Assembly: GCF_035918095.1 (NCBI RefSeq)
Contig: NZ_CP109137.1
Location: forward strand, 3,970,001 to 4,034,000
Origin: Streptomyces sp. NBC_01750
GTDB taxonomy: Bacteria; Actinomycetota; Actinomycetes; Streptomycetales; Streptomycetaceae
Direction: 5' to 3'
DNA length: 64,000 nucleotides
Made by a program: the position numbers and the translations under genes. The first letter of the stretch is position 1, and each line of letters begins with the position of its first letter. The notes under the pieces are model-generated. The model made no database searches. It had not been told where the DNA came from and worked only from the letters and a program-made list of their open reading frames with translations. Of the stretch, positions 43,925 to 53,330 are shown piece after piece.

Positions 43925-43941
43925 TCTGACGACACGTCAGT
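43925..43941. promoter_or_regulatory. Operator site 9 (TCTGACG-ACA-CGTCAGT)
   Basis: Left half perfect, right half 6 of 7. It lies 28 bases upstream of the DoxX start and about 110 bases before the divergent monooxygenase gene. Confidence 0.85.
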
Positions 43942-44053
43942 TCAGCGGATGTGATGACGTGTGCGCAAGAGGTGTGCGGGCGTGATCAATTCGCAACCGA
44001 TTCCCGTCTTGACCGAGACCCATCATGTAATCGGGCGATTACGCTCACGATTC

Positions 44054-45202
44054 ATGGCCGACGAAAAGGACATTGACCTCACGAACGCCCGGCCCGTCTA
44101 CGTCATCGGCGGCGGCCCGGGCGGTCTCGCGGCTGCCGCCGCGCTGCGCGAGCAGGGCGTACGGGCCGTGGTGCTCGAGAAGTCGGAATCCGTCGGCGCC
44201 TCCTGGCGCCGCCACTACGACCGGCTGCATCTGCACACGACCCGGCGGCTGTCGGCACTGCCCGGTCTGGCGATGCCGCGGTCGTTCGGGCGCTGGGCCT
44301 CCCGCGACGACGTGATCCGCTACCTGGAGAAGTACGCGGAGTTCCACGAGCTGGAGATCGTCACCGGGGTCGAGGTCTCCCGGATCGAGCCCTCCGGTTC
44401 CGACTGGGTACTGCACGCGACGGGCGGCCGGGAGCTGACCGGACGGGCGGTCGTGGTGGCCACCGGCTACAACCACACCCCGCATGTGCCCGACTGGCCG
44501 GGCCGGGACTCGTACGCCGGCGAACTGCTGCACGCGAGCGAGTACCGCAATGCGGCCCCGTACGCGGGCAAGGACGTACTGGTCGTCGGCGTCGGCAACA
44601 CCGGCGCCGAGATCGCGGTCGACCTGATCGAGGGCGGTGCCGCGCGCGTCCGCCTGGCCGTCCGGACGATCCCGCACATCGTGCGCCGCTCGACGGCGGG
44701 CTGGCCTGCCCAGCGGACCGGCATCCTGGTCCGGCGGCTGCCGGTCCGCCTGGTGGACCGGGCGGGCGGGATCATGTCCAAGATATCCGTCCCCGACCTC
44801 ACGGCACAGGGGCTGCCGCGCCCGGACACGGGCCTGTACTCCCGTGTGAAGCAGGGCGCGATCCCGATCCAGGACGTGGGCCTGATCGACGCCGTACGGG
44901 CGGGCAGGGTCGAGCCGGTCGCGGCGCTCGAGTCCTTCGAGGACAGCAAGGCGGTACTGGCGGACGGCACCCGGATCTCCCCGGACACGGTGATCGCGGC
45001 AACGGGCTACCGCCGGGCGCTGGAGGGCCTGGTGGGCCATCTCGGCGTCCTGGACGAGCGCGGCAAGCCGGTGACACACGGCGGCCGCGCGGCGGCACAG
45101 GCGCCGGGGCTGTACTTCACGGGGTTCACGAACCCGATCAGCGGGATGTTCCGCGAGATGGCACTGGACGCGCGCAAGATCGCCAAGTCGCTGACGCGGT
45201 AG
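44054..45202 (+). CDS. Flavin-containing monooxygenase-type oxidoreductase (CzcO-like)
   Basis: The 382-residue protein has two dinucleotide-binding motifs: FAD VIGGGPGGLAAAAALREQG near the N-terminus and NADP VVGVGNTGAEIAVDL in the middle. The fingerprint SASWRRHYDRLHLHTT-like GASWRRHYDRLHLHTTRRLSALPG and VVATGYNHTPHVP are FMO/Baeyer-Villiger-like. It ends YFTGFTNPISGMFREMALDARKIA. It may oxygenate a carbonyl, nitrogen or sulfur atom in the pathway. ATG at 44054 fits; an in-frame ATG at 43961 would add 31 residues without similarity. Confidence 0.85.
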   Translation: MADEKDIDLTNARPVYVIGGGPGGLAAAAALREQGVRAVVLEKSESVGASWRRHYDRLHLHTTRRLSALPGLAMPRSFGRWASRDDVIRYLEKYAEFHELEIVTGVEVSRIEPSGSDWVLHATGGRELTGRAVVVATGYNHTPHVPDWPGRDSYAGELLHASEYRNAAPYAGKDVLVVGVGNTGAEIAVDLIEGGAARVRLAVRTIPHIVRRSTAGWPAQRTGILVRRLPVRLVDRAGGIMSKISVPDLTAQGLPRPDTGLYSRVKQGAIPIQDVGLIDAVRAGRVEPVAALESFEDSKAVLADGTRISPDTVIAATGYRRALEGLVGHLGVLDERGKPVTHGGRAAAQAPGLYFTGFTNPISGMFREMALDARKIAKSLTR

Positions 45203-45519
45203 CGGACTGCCGGGAATTCCACGCCGTGACCGCCTGGCGACGCGAGCCGGCCGTGCGGGGGTTCGCCCACCGCGCCCGCAAGGACCGCGTCGCCGCTTGA
45301 CGGACAGCCGCCGCCTGAGAGGCAAGAGACATACGGGAGCCCGGGTGGCCGAAACGCTTCGCCATGACCAAGGCCGCGGGATAGCCGGATCCCTCACATG
45401 GGTACGGCTGGGACAGCGGACCATCGGTGGGCGGCCGACGCCATCCGCGAGAACTGCGCACGCGGTCCTGCGAACCTGCAAATCAGCCGGCATCACCAGG
45501 CTTTGCCCGCAGGACTGTT
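45203..45519. other. Intergenic region, about 317 bp, no gene recognised
   Basis: GC-rich sequence between the monooxygenase stop and the operator pair before the acyl-CoA ligase. I see no hairpin, repeat or coding pattern in it that I can support. Confidence 0.4.
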
Positions 45520-45536
45520 CCTGACGTACCGTCAGG
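45520..45536. promoter_or_regulatory. Operator site 10 (CCTGACG-TAC-CGTCAGG)
   Basis: Perfect palindrome, each half one base from consensus. It is the upstream member of a pair with site 11, centres 24 bp apart. Confidence 0.8.
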
Positions 45537-45543
45537 TCTGTAA

Positions 45544-45560
45544 TCTGACTATGCGTCAGT
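45544..45560. promoter_or_regulatory. Operator site 11 (TCTGACT-ATG-CGTCAGT)
   Basis: Both halves 6 of 7. It lies 34 bases before the ligase start at 45595. Confidence 0.75.
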
Positions 45561-45594
45561 TACCAAGGCCAACGAGCAGGAGCGGGGCTCAGCG

Positions 45595-47826
45595 ATGCTT
45601 GGATCTACTCACGGCACCCTCACCTCCGACCTCCGCGCCCGAGTGGTGGCCTGCGGAGAGCACCCCCGCGATGCCGTCCATGACACGACTTCGGCCATCG
45701 CGGCCGACGGCGATCTGGACGTCAGCGGACGGCCCCTGTACGCGCCCGTGCCCGATCTGGACCGGTTCTTCCGGCCTTCCTCCGTCGCCGTCGTCGGGGC
45801 CTCCGACAGCGAGGGGCGGCCCAATACCGGGATCACCCGACAGCTCGTCGACTGGGCCGAGCGCGTCGGCGCGCGGCTGTATCCCGTACACCCCACCAGG
45901 GAGACCGTCTTCGGACTGAGCTGCGTCCCTTCCGTCGGCGATCTGCCCGAGCAGGTCGATCTCGCCGTGCTCCTGGTCTCCGAGCCCCTGCCGGTGATCG
46001 AGGAACTCGCCGAGGCGAAGGTGAAGTTCGCGGTGGCTTTCGCCTCCGGATATGCCGAGACCGGGGCGGAGGGCGCGGCGGCCCAGACGCGACTGGCGTC
46101 CGCGGTGGAGCGGTCGGGGCTGCGGCTCCTCGGCCCCAACACCAATCTGAACGCCTTCGAGCAGTTCCGGGACGACCTGGAAGGGCCCGCGATCGCGCTG
46201 ATCACCCAGTCCGGGCACCAGGGGCGGCCCGTCTTCACCATGCAGGAGCTGGGCGTACGCCTCTCCCACTGGGCGCCGACGGGCAACGAGGCCGATCTGG
46301 AGACCGCCGACTTCATCTCGTACTTCGCCGAGCGCCCCGAGGTGGGGGCAATCGCCTGCTACGTGGAGGGACTCAAGGACGGGCGCTCCTTTCTGCTCGC
46401 CGCCGACCGGGCGGCACGGCGCGGGGTCCCGGTCGTGGCGGTCAAGGTCGGGCGTACCGAAACCGGCGCGCGGATGGCCGCCTCGCACACCGGCAAGCTG
46501 ACGGGCACGGACCAGGTGGTGGACGCGGCGATGCGGCAGTTCGGCGTGATCCGGGTGGACGGGCTCGACGAACTCCAGGACACCTCAGCCCTGTTGGCGC
46601 GGGCGCGCAGGCCTGTGGCCGACGGGGTCGTCGTCTATTCGATCTCGGGCGGCACCGGCGCGCACTTCGCGGACCTCGCGACCGCGGCCGGGCTGAAGCT
46701 GCCGCGGCTCCGCGAGACCAAGCAGGCCGAGCTGCACGAGTGGATACCGGAGTATCTCAGTGTGGCCAACCCCGTGGACAACGGCGGGCACCCCGTGGGC
46801 GACTGGCGCGGGCGCAAGATCATCGACGCGATCCTGGCCGACCCCGACGTCGGCGTGCTGATCTGTCCGATCACCGGCCCCTTCCCGCCGATGAGCGACA
46901 AACTGGCGCAGGACCTGGTGGACGCGGCGGAGGCGACGGACAAGCTGGTCTGTGTGGTGTGGGGATCGCCCGTGGGCACGGAGGCGGCCTACCGCGAGAC
47001 GCTGCTGGGGTCCTCGCGGGTCGCGACGTTCCGTACGTTCTCGAACTGCATCACCGCTGTCCGCGCCTACCTGGACCACCACCGCTTCAGGGCCGGATAC
47101 CGCTCGCCCTTCGACGAGGCGCCGCGCACCCTTTCGCCCTCCTTCCGCAAGGCCCAGGCACTGATGCGCCCGGGCAAGCAGCTGAGCGAGCACGCGGCGA
47201 AGCAGCTCCTTCGGGCGTACGGGATCAGGGTGCCGCGCGAGCACCTGGTGACCAGCGCGGCGGCCGCGGTGCGGGCGGCGGGCCTGGTCGGGTACCCGGT
47301 CGTCATGAAGGCGTCCGGCACACAGCTCGCCCACAAGACCGAACTCGGACTGGTCAAGGTCGGGCTGACCTCCGCCAGCCAGATCCGCGACGCCTACCGC
47401 GAGCTGACGGACATCGCCCGCTTCGAGGACATCGGCCTGGACGGGATCCTGGTCTGCCAGATGGTCGAACGAGGCGTCGAGATGGTCGTCGGGGTCACCC
47501 AGGACACCCTCTTCGGCCCGACGGTGACCGTGGGACTGGGCGGGGTGCTGGTGGAGGTCCTGCACGACGCCGCCGTGCGTGTACCTCCCTTCGGCGAGGA
47601 ACAGGCACGCGCGATGCTCGGCGAACTGCGCGGCCGCGCGCTGCTGGACGGCGTACGGGGCGGGCCGCCGGTGGATGCGGACGCGCTGGTGGAGGTCGTG
47701 CTGCGGGTCCAGCGGATGGCGTTGGAGCTGGGCGACGAGCTGTCGGAGCTGGACATCAACCCCTTGATGGTGCTGCCGCGCGGGCAGGGCGCGGTGGCGC
47801 TGGACGCGCTGGCGGTGTGCCGGTGA
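45595..47826 (+). CDS. NDP-forming acyl-CoA ligase (fused alpha and beta domains)
   Basis: The 743-residue protein joins an N-terminal CoA-binding/ligase domain (FFRPSSVAVVGASDSEGRPNTGITRQLVDW, LLGPNTNLN, ITQSGHQG) to a C-terminal ATP-grasp domain (LSEHAAKQLLRAYGIRVPREHLVTSAAAAVRAAGLVGYPVVMKA, TVTVGLGGVLVEVL, DINPLMVLP). This is the ADP-forming acetate-CoA ligase/pimeloyl-CoA synthetase-like family. The phospho-His region expected in the alpha domain (SGHQG) is present in altered form. It would activate a carboxylate or run backward to make ATP. It heads an operon with an enoyl-CoA hydratase under the doubled palindrome. Confidence 0.8.
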   Translation: MLGSTHGTLTSDLRARVVACGEHPRDAVHDTTSAIAADGDLDVSGRPLYAPVPDLDRFFRPSSVAVVGASDSEGRPNTGITRQLVDWAERVGARLYPVHPTRETVFGLSCVPSVGDLPEQVDLAVLLVSEPLPVIEELAEAKVKFAVAFASGYAETGAEGAAAQTRLASAVERSGLRLLGPNTNLNAFEQFRDDLEGPAIALITQSGHQGRPVFTMQELGVRLSHWAPTGNEADLETADFISYFAERPEVGAIACYVEGLKDGRSFLLAADRAARRGVPVVAVKVGRTETGARMAASHTGKLTGTDQVVDAAMRQFGVIRVDGLDELQDTSALLARARRPVADGVVVYSISGGTGAHFADLATAAGLKLPRLRETKQAELHEWIPEYLSVANPVDNGGHPVGDWRGRKIIDAILADPDVGVLICPITGPFPPMSDKLAQDLVDAAEATDKLVCVVWGSPVGTEAAYRETLLGSSRVATFRTFSNCITAVRAYLDHHRFRAGYRSPFDEAPRTLSPSFRKAQALMRPGKQLSEHAAKQLLRAYGIRVPREHLVTSAAAAVRAAGLVGYPVVMKASGTQLAHKTELGLVKVGLTSASQIRDAYRELTDIARFEDIGLDGILVCQMVERGVEMVVGVTQDTLFGPTVTVGLGGVLVEVLHDAAVRVPPFGEEQARAMLGELRGRALLDGVRGGPPVDADALVEVVLRVQRMALELGDELSELDINPLMVLPRGQGAVALDALAVCR

Positions 47827-47887
47827 GTCCGTGCGCTCCGGTGCTGCCGGTAGCCGCATCGACCGTACGAATCGGAGCTGCTCCTCC

Positions 47888-48703
47888 ATGACTTCCTCCC
47901 CCGAAGAATCCACTGAGTCATTGATACTTCACAGCACTGACAACGCCGTCTCGTGGATCACCCTCAACCGCCCCGACGCCATGAACGCGGTCACCTGGGA
48001 CCAGCGGGAACGGATCATCTCGCTGCTGGAGGCCGCCTCGGCCGACCCCGCGATCCGGGCCGTCGTCATCACCGCGACCGGCAAGGGTTTCTGCGCGGGC
48101 GCGGATCTGCGCGGAACCCCGTCGACCGGTCGGGAGCGGATCCCCGGGGACGTGGCGCGGACGATCCGGCTCGGCGCGCAGCGCCTGATCGGGGCCGTAC
48201 TCGACTGCGAGAAGCCGGTGATCGCCGCGGTCAACGGGACCGCCGCCGGCATCGGCGCGCATCTCGCCTTCGCCTGCGATCTCGTACTGGCCGCCGAACC
48301 GGCCAAGTTCATCGAGGTGTTCGTACGGCGGGGCCTCGTCCCGGACGGCGGCGGTGCGTACCTGCTCCCCCGGCTGATCGGGCCACAGCGCGCGAAGGAG
48401 CTGATGTTCTTCGGCGACGCACTCCCGGCCGCGGAGGCCGAGCGGATCGGACTCGTCAACCGGGTCGTACCGGCTCAGGAGTTGGAGAAGACCGCCCGCG
48501 AGTGGGCGGAGCGGCTGGCGGCGGGGCCGACGAGGGCACTCGCGCTGACCAAGCAGCTGGTGAACGCCTCACTCGGCGCGGACCGGGCCTCGGCCTTCGC
48601 CGCCGAGGCCGCCGCGCAGGAGATCAACATGACGACGCACGACGCGAACGAGGGCGTGGCGAGCTTCGTGGAGCGCCGCACGCCTCGGTACCGCGGGCTC
48701 TAG
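47888..48703 (+). CDS. Enoyl-CoA hydratase family protein
   Basis: A 271-residue crotonase: VSWITLNRPDAMNAVTWDQRERI, AVVITATGKGFCAGADLRGT (oxyanion-hole GADL), KPVIAAVNGTAAGIGAHLAFACDLVLAAEPAKFIEVFVRRGLVPDGGGAYLLPRLIG, where the second Gly loop and the region of the catalytic Glu (VRRGLVPDGGG) look intact. It is more like a normal hydratase/isomerase than the copy at 31570. ATG at 47888. It follows the ligase by 61 bases and probably shares its transcript. Confidence 0.85.
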   Translation: MTSSPEESTESLILHSTDNAVSWITLNRPDAMNAVTWDQRERIISLLEAASADPAIRAVVITATGKGFCAGADLRGTPSTGRERIPGDVARTIRLGAQRLIGAVLDCEKPVIAAVNGTAAGIGAHLAFACDLVLAAEPAKFIEVFVRRGLVPDGGGAYLLPRLIGPQRAKELMFFGDALPAAEAERIGLVNRVVPAQELEKTAREWAERLAAGPTRALALTKQLVNASLGADRASAFAAEAAAQEINMTTHDANEGVASFVERRTPRYRGL

Positions 48704-48805
48704 TCCCAGCGGGTTCCTGGAATTCCCAGGCAACGCGCCTTGCCCAAAGCCGAGTTGGGCACAGAGTTGTTGCCTTTCTGACATGCCCCCGCCATGCTGT
48801 ACCCG

Positions 48806-48821
48806 CGAGTAGATCTACTCG
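48806..48821. promoter_or_regulatory. 16-bp perfect palindrome CGAGTAGATCTACTCG
   Basis: It lies 80 bases before the DUF3103 gene start, just after the motif ttctgacatgcccccgcc (48777-48794) often seen before secreted hydrolase genes in Streptomyces. A second copy of gtagatc follows at 48823. It is probably an operator. Confidence 0.55.
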
Positions 48822-48900
48822 TGTAGATCGCTCCGTACCACCGCTCTCACGCTCCATCCGAATGCGACCCAGAATCCCCCACTCGCTTCAGGAGGACCCC

Positions 48901-50073
48901 TTGAGCAGGAGACGTGCACGGCCCAAACTCCTTGCCGGCGCCATCATTTCCGTCACATGCCTGGCCACCGTTCAGCTTGCCGCGTTTCCCGCGGCAGGTG
49001 CCCCGGCCGACACCGCGGCAGCCGACCGGGCGACCGCCTCGGCCCCGTCGTCCCGCGCAGCAACGTCGGCCGCGGTCAGCCGCATCGAGGACCCCACCGC
49101 CCAGGCGGTCGCCGTTTCGCTCGCCGACGCGGGCTGGCGCTCCCAGGTGCGGGACGCCGCCGTGACCGATAGGCAATTGGATCTGCGCGCCCTGGCCGGC
49201 CGGGCAGCCGCGGCGCCGGCCGGCAAGCGTCTCGCATCCTCGCTGGTCTCGGCCGATCGGCAGATCGTCGCCGCCAAGGGCCTCGGCGCAGACACCCGAT
49301 CCCTGCTGCGCCTGCGCCTGGGCGCGGACTCGATGCGCAAGGGCCTCAAGGCGGGCGACGCCCCGCTCGTCGCCGCCGCCTCGGCCGACGACCACGCCAC
49401 GACGATCACCGCGTACGACAGCCGTGGCGCCGCCCACACGCTGGACGCGCGCAAGGCACCCGACCGGCCCGTCTATGTGCTCGACATCGACGAATCCGTG
49501 GCTCTTGCGGCGGGCATGAAGGTCATGCGCCAGGAGTTCGGCAAGCACGGCCTGAACGTGCCGCAGGCGAGCACCGCCGGCGCGGGCTTCTGGACCACGC
49601 GCATCACCGGCGTGGAGCTCTCGGACGACGAGGAGCCCTGGATCAAGGGTGACGCCGAGATCTACTCGCTCGTGACCGGCTTCGGTCTGGACGGCAAGGT
49701 GCGCGTCGACCCGGTCGAGATGCCCTATCTGGACAACGACGGAGTCGTCTACCACCCCAACCAGATCCTGGTGAACTGGTCCAACTACAAGTACAACCTC
49801 GCCGACGCCGTGATGATGGAGGAGGACGGCAGCACCAACTACCGCGACCTCGCCAAGGCCATCGCCGGCATCCTGCTCACCATCGCCGACCAGGGCACCT
49901 ACATCCCCTTGGTGAACGCGGTCCTGGACGCCATTCCCGACGACTGGTGGACCGACGACCCGGACTACGTCGACTCCTGGTACACCCTGGCCAAGAACGA
50001 CACCGGCCGCCGCGACGGCGCCCGCGCGAATGGCTGGATGACCCTCGAGCCGTACTACGTCCAGGGGTTCTGA
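48901..50073 (+). CDS. Secreted DUF3103-like protein
   Basis: The 390-residue protein starts with TTG at 48901, preceded by ggagg. It has a signal peptide (MSRRRARPKLLAGAIISVTCLATVQLAAFPAAG) and then an Ala/Thr/Ser-rich stretch. The mature protein (VAVSLADAGWRSQVRDAAV ... ITAYDSRGAAHTLDARKAPDRPVYVLDIDES and a C-terminal VDPVEMPYLDNDGVVYHPNQILVNWSNYKYNLADAVMMEEDG) matches DUF3103 proteins of Streptomyces, of unknown function. It is not part of the palindrome regulon. Confidence 0.65.
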   Translation: MSRRRARPKLLAGAIISVTCLATVQLAAFPAAGAPADTAAADRATASAPSSRAATSAAVSRIEDPTAQAVAVSLADAGWRSQVRDAAVTDRQLDLRALAGRAAAAPAGKRLASSLVSADRQIVAAKGLGADTRSLLRLRLGADSMRKGLKAGDAPLVAAASADDHATTITAYDSRGAAHTLDARKAPDRPVYVLDIDESVALAAGMKVMRQEFGKHGLNVPQASTAGAGFWTTRITGVELSDDEEPWIKGDAEIYSLVTGFGLDGKVRVDPVEMPYLDNDGVVYHPNQILVNWSNYKYNLADAVMMEEDGSTNYRDLAKAIAGILLTIADQGTYIPLVNAVLDAIPDDWWTDDPDYVDSWYTLAKNDTGRRDGARANGWMTLEPYYVQGF

Positions 50074-50247
50074 GAACCCGCCCGACCCTCCGCTCCCGCG
50101 GCCTTGCCTCTGAGGCGCTTGCCGTGACGGCCCCTGTGGCCGGGCCGACTGCCCGTCCACACGGGCCGATGGCGCCACGGCTCAACAGCCCAACCGTCGC
50201 CCGAGCTCTGAGCGCGGGCGGCGCGGGCCGCGGGGACACCCTTCCAA

Positions 50248-50264
50248 TCTGACGAACCGTCAGC
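50248..50264. promoter_or_regulatory. Operator site 12 (TCTGACG-AAC-CGTCAGC)
   Basis: Left half perfect, right half 6 of 7. It ends 15 bases before the flavin reductase ATG at 50280. Confidence 0.85.
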
Positions 50265-50279
50265 TTCAATGGGGGTGTG

Positions 50280-50900
50280 ATGGGACACGCAGGGATGGCG
50301 GCCACCGCCGTCCGATACCTCAGGTCGGTCGGGGCCCCCACGGCCACCGAGCCTTTCGACGCCCTGCCGCGCCCGGACCTGCGGGCTGTCGGCGACGACG
50401 AGCGGCTGCCCGTCGACCCGGCCGAATTCCGCCGCGTACTGGGTCACTTCGCGTCCGGCGTCACCGTCGTCACGGCCCACGACGAGGACGGACCGGCCGG
50501 TTTCGCCTGCCAGTCCTTCGCCTCCCTGTCGCTCGACCCGCCCCTGGTCGCCTTCATGGTCGCCCGTACCTCGACGACCTGGCCGCGCATCGCCCGCGCC
50601 GGGTCCTTCTGCGTCAACGTCCTCGGTGCGCACCAAGGCGAGCTGTGCCGCGGCTTCGCGGTGAGCGGCGCGGACAAGTTCGCCGGGGTCCCTCACGCCG
50701 GATCGCCGGTGACCGGGTCGCCACTCCTCGCGGGCGTGCCGGCCTGGATCGACTGCACGATCCAGACCGTGCACACCGGCGGCGACCATCTGATCGTCGT
50801 GGGCCGGGTGGTGGCGCTGGGCGCGGCGGAGGGGAACGCGGACGACGAGGGCGCGCCACTGCTCTTCCACCGCGGGAAGTTCGGGCGCTTCAGCGCGTGA
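50280..50900 (+). CDS. Flavin reductase family protein
   Basis: The 206-residue protein belongs to the split-barrel FMN reductases: LPVDPAEFRRVLGHFASGVTVVTAHDEDGPAGFACQSFASLSLDPPLVAFMVARTSTTWPRI, RAGSFCVNVLG and DHLIVVGRVVALG. Such proteins, including HsaB, supply reduced flavin to an oxygenase. The gene is preceded by an operator copy, so it is likely part of the pathway and may serve an LLM protein or a separate oxygenase. GTG at 50277 is an alternative start. Confidence 0.85.
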   Translation: MGHAGMAATAVRYLRSVGAPTATEPFDALPRPDLRAVGDDERLPVDPAEFRRVLGHFASGVTVVTAHDEDGPAGFACQSFASLSLDPPLVAFMVARTSTTWPRIARAGSFCVNVLGAHQGELCRGFAVSGADKFAGVPHAGSPVTGSPLLAGVPAWIDCTIQTVHTGGDHLIVVGRVVALGAAEGNADDEGAPLLFHRGKFGRFSA

Positions 50901-50931
50901 CAGTGACAGCCGCGGTCTTCGGCTTCACCAG

Positions 50932-52275
50932 CTACACAGGCGACACGGGGGACACGGGCGACACGGGCTCCAGCTTCGGCAGCGGCTTGCGCCGGATCAC
51001 CAGCGCCATCAGCGCCGCCGCCGCGCACAGCGCCCCCGATGCGTACCAGACCACGTCGTACGAGCCGAAAACGTCTCGCGCCAGGCCGCCGGTGAAGGCG
51101 ACGATCGCCGCGCCCACCTGGTGCGAGGCAAGCACCCAGCCGAAGACGATCGCGCTGTCTTCGCCGTAGTGCTCGCGGCACAGGGCGATCGTCGGCGGGA
51201 CCGTCGCCACCCAGTCCAGCCCGTAGAAGACGATGAAGAAGATCATCGGCGGGTGGACGGACGGGGCCAGCAGCATCGGCAGGAAGAGCAGGCTGATGCC
51301 GCGCAGCGCGTAGTAGACGGCCAGCAGCCGCCGCGCCTCGAAACGGTCGGTGAACCAGCCGGAGGCGATCGTGCCGGCGACATCGAAGACACCGATCACC
51401 GCGAGCAGCGAAGCGGCCGCCGTGATCGGCATGCCGTGATCGTGGGCGGCGGGCACGAAGTGGGTCTTGACCAGGCCGTTCGTCGAGGCGCCGCAGATCG
51501 CGAAGGTGCCGGCCAGCAGCCAGAACGGACCGGTGCGGGCCGCCCGGAACAGGACGGTCACCGCGCGACGGGCCGCGCCCGGGACCGGCTCGGGCTTCGG
51601 GGTGAAGCCCTCGGCGCCGTACGCCGCGACACCCACGTCCGCCGGGTGGTCCCGCAGCAGCAGCCAGACGAACGGGACGACCGCGAGAGCCGAGAGCGCG
51701 ACCGTGATCGAGGCCGGGCGCCATCCGTGGTTCTCCACCAGCCAGGAGAGAAGGGGCAGGAAGACCAGCTGGCCGGAGGCGCCGGCCGCGGTGAGGATGC
51801 CGGTGACCAGTCCGCGCCGCTGCACGAACCAGCGATTGGTGACGGTCGCGGCGAACGCCAGCGCCATCGAGCCGCTGCCCAGGCCGACCAGAACGCCCCA
51901 GTACATCACCAGCTGCCACGACGTCGTCATGAAGACGGTCAGTCCGGAGCCGACCGCGATGACCGTCAGGGCGACGGCGACCACCCGGCGGATGCCGAAG
52001 CGGTCCATCAACGCCGCGGCGAACGGCGCGGTGAGCCCGTACAGCGCGAAATTCACCGAGACCGCGAAGCCGATCGTGCCGCGCGACCAGTGGAACTCCT
52101 CGTGCAGCGGCTCGATCAGCAGGCCGGGCAGTGACGCGAAGGCGGCGGCGCCGATGATCGTCACGAAGGTGACGACGGCGACGAACCACGCGCGGTGAAT
52201 ACGGATTCGGGGAGGGCGGCTCAGGGACTGCGGGCTGCCGTGCGGCGCGGTTGTCTGGGTCACGTCACCCAGCAT
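50932..52275 (-). CDS. MFS transporter
   Basis: The 447-residue protein has about 12 membrane segments and MFS motifs (AALMDRFGIRRVVAVALT between helices 2 and 3). The start ATG at 52275 was chosen since the first helix lies about 30 residues later. It ends PVSPVSPVSPV, encoded by a 9-bp repeat (ggcgacacg). It is convergent with the flavin reductase, leaving 31 bases between stops. The substrate could be a pathway compound or a drug; sequence does not decide. Palindrome copies were not seen upstream. Confidence 0.8.
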   Translation of the reverse strand: MLGDVTQTTAPHGSPQSLSRPPRIRIHRAWFVAVVTFVTIIGAAAFASLPGLLIEPLHEEFHWSRGTIGFAVSVNFALYGLTAPFAAALMDRFGIRRVVAVALTVIAVGSGLTVFMTTSWQLVMYWGVLVGLGSGSMALAFAATVTNRWFVQRRGLVTGILTAAGASGQLVFLPLLSWLVENHGWRPASITVALSALAVVPFVWLLLRDHPADVGVAAYGAEGFTPKPEPVPGAARRAVTVLFRAARTGPFWLLAGTFAICGASTNGLVKTHFVPAAHDHGMPITAAASLLAVIGVFDVAGTIASGWFTDRFEARRLLAVYYALRGISLLFLPMLLAPSVHPPMIFFIVFYGLDWVATVPPTIALCREHYGEDSAIVFGWVLASHQVGAAIVAFTGGLARDVFGSYDVVWYASGALCAAAALMALVIRRKPLPKLEPVSPVSPVSPV

Positions 52276-52334
52276 CCGAGGATCGATCACCCGCATCGAG
52301 TGGCCCGAGAGACAGCATTCGTTAGGATCGGGCC

Positions 52335-53330
52335 ATGGACGTGGTCAAGAGACATCGGGTCGTCGTACTGGCTCTGACCGGGCTGCTCCCTTTCGAGCTC
52401 GGCATTCCGCACCGGATCTTCGGCCGGGCGAAGGACAAGGACAGCAATCCCCTGTACGAGATCGTCACCTGCTCGATGCGGCCGGGCCCCGTACGTACCG
52501 ACGCCGACTTCGACATCCACGTCGAGCACGGCCCCGAGGCGCTGACCACCGCGGACACCGTCGTCGTGCCCGCCTCCTACGAGCTGGGTCCGGTCTACGA
52601 GGAGGGCCGGCTCACCGAGGAGCTGGCCGACGCCCTCGCCCACATCCGGCCCGGCACCCGCATGGTCTCCATCTGCACCGGCAGTTACGTCCTCGCCGCC
52701 GCCGGATACCTCGACGGCCGCCCCGCCACCACCCACTGGTCCTCCGCCGAACACTTCCAGCGCCTCTTCCCGTCCGTCAGGGTCGACGCGGACGTCCTCT
52801 TCATCGACGACGGGGACGTGCTCACCTCGGCGGGCGTCGCGGCCGGCATCGACCTGTGCCTGCACATCGTGCGGCGCGACCACGGCACGGCCGTCGCCAA
52901 TGACGTCGCACGCCGCACCGTCGTACCGCCGCACCGGGACGGCGGGCAGGCCCAGTACATCCAACGGCCGATCCCCGAACCGCAGCTGGCGACCACAACC
53001 GCCGCACGTGGCTGGGCGCTCGGCCGCCTCCACCAGCCGATCCAGCTGCGCGACATGGCGGATCAGGAGTCCATGAGCGTACGGACGTTCACGCGCCGCT
53101 TCCGCGAGGAGGTCGGCATCAGCCCCGGCCAGTGGCTGACGCAGCAGCGCGTGGAGCGGGCCCGCCATCTGCTCGAGTCCACGGAGCTGTCGGTCGACCA
53201 GGTGGCGCGGGACGCGGGCTTCGGCACGGCGCAGTCGATGCGCCAGCACCTACAGACGGCACTCGGGGTCCCGCCGACGGTCTACCGGCGCGCCTTCCGC
53301 ACCAACAGCGCCGACAGCGGGAGTCCGTGA
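52335..53330 (+). CDS. GlxA-type AraC family regulator (DJ-1/PfpI plus HTH)
   Basis: The 331-residue protein has an N-terminal DJ-1/PfpI-like domain (VVVLALTGLLPFELGIPHRIFGRAK ... SICTGSYVLAAAGYLDGRPATTHW, with the nucleophile-elbow Cys in SICTGSY) and a C-terminal AraC double helix-turn-helix (LRDMADQESMSVRTFTRRFREEVGISPGQWLTQQRVERARHLLESTELSVDQVARDAGFGTAQSMRQHLQTALGVPP). It is divergent from the MFS gene, so it may control it. Its 3' end overlaps the next MFS gene by 81 bp on the other strand. Confidence 0.85.
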   Translation: MDVVKRHRVVVLALTGLLPFELGIPHRIFGRAKDKDSNPLYEIVTCSMRPGPVRTDADFDIHVEHGPEALTTADTVVVPASYELGPVYEEGRLTEELADALAHIRPGTRMVSICTGSYVLAAAGYLDGRPATTHWSSAEHFQRLFPSVRVDADVLFIDDGDVLTSAGVAAGIDLCLHIVRRDHGTAVANDVARRTVVPPHRDGGQAQYIQRPIPEPQLATTTAARGWALGRLHQPIQLRDMADQESMSVRTFTRRFREEVGISPGQWLTQQRVERARHLLESTELSVDQVARDAGFGTAQSMRQHLQTALGVPPTVYRRAFRTNSADSGSP

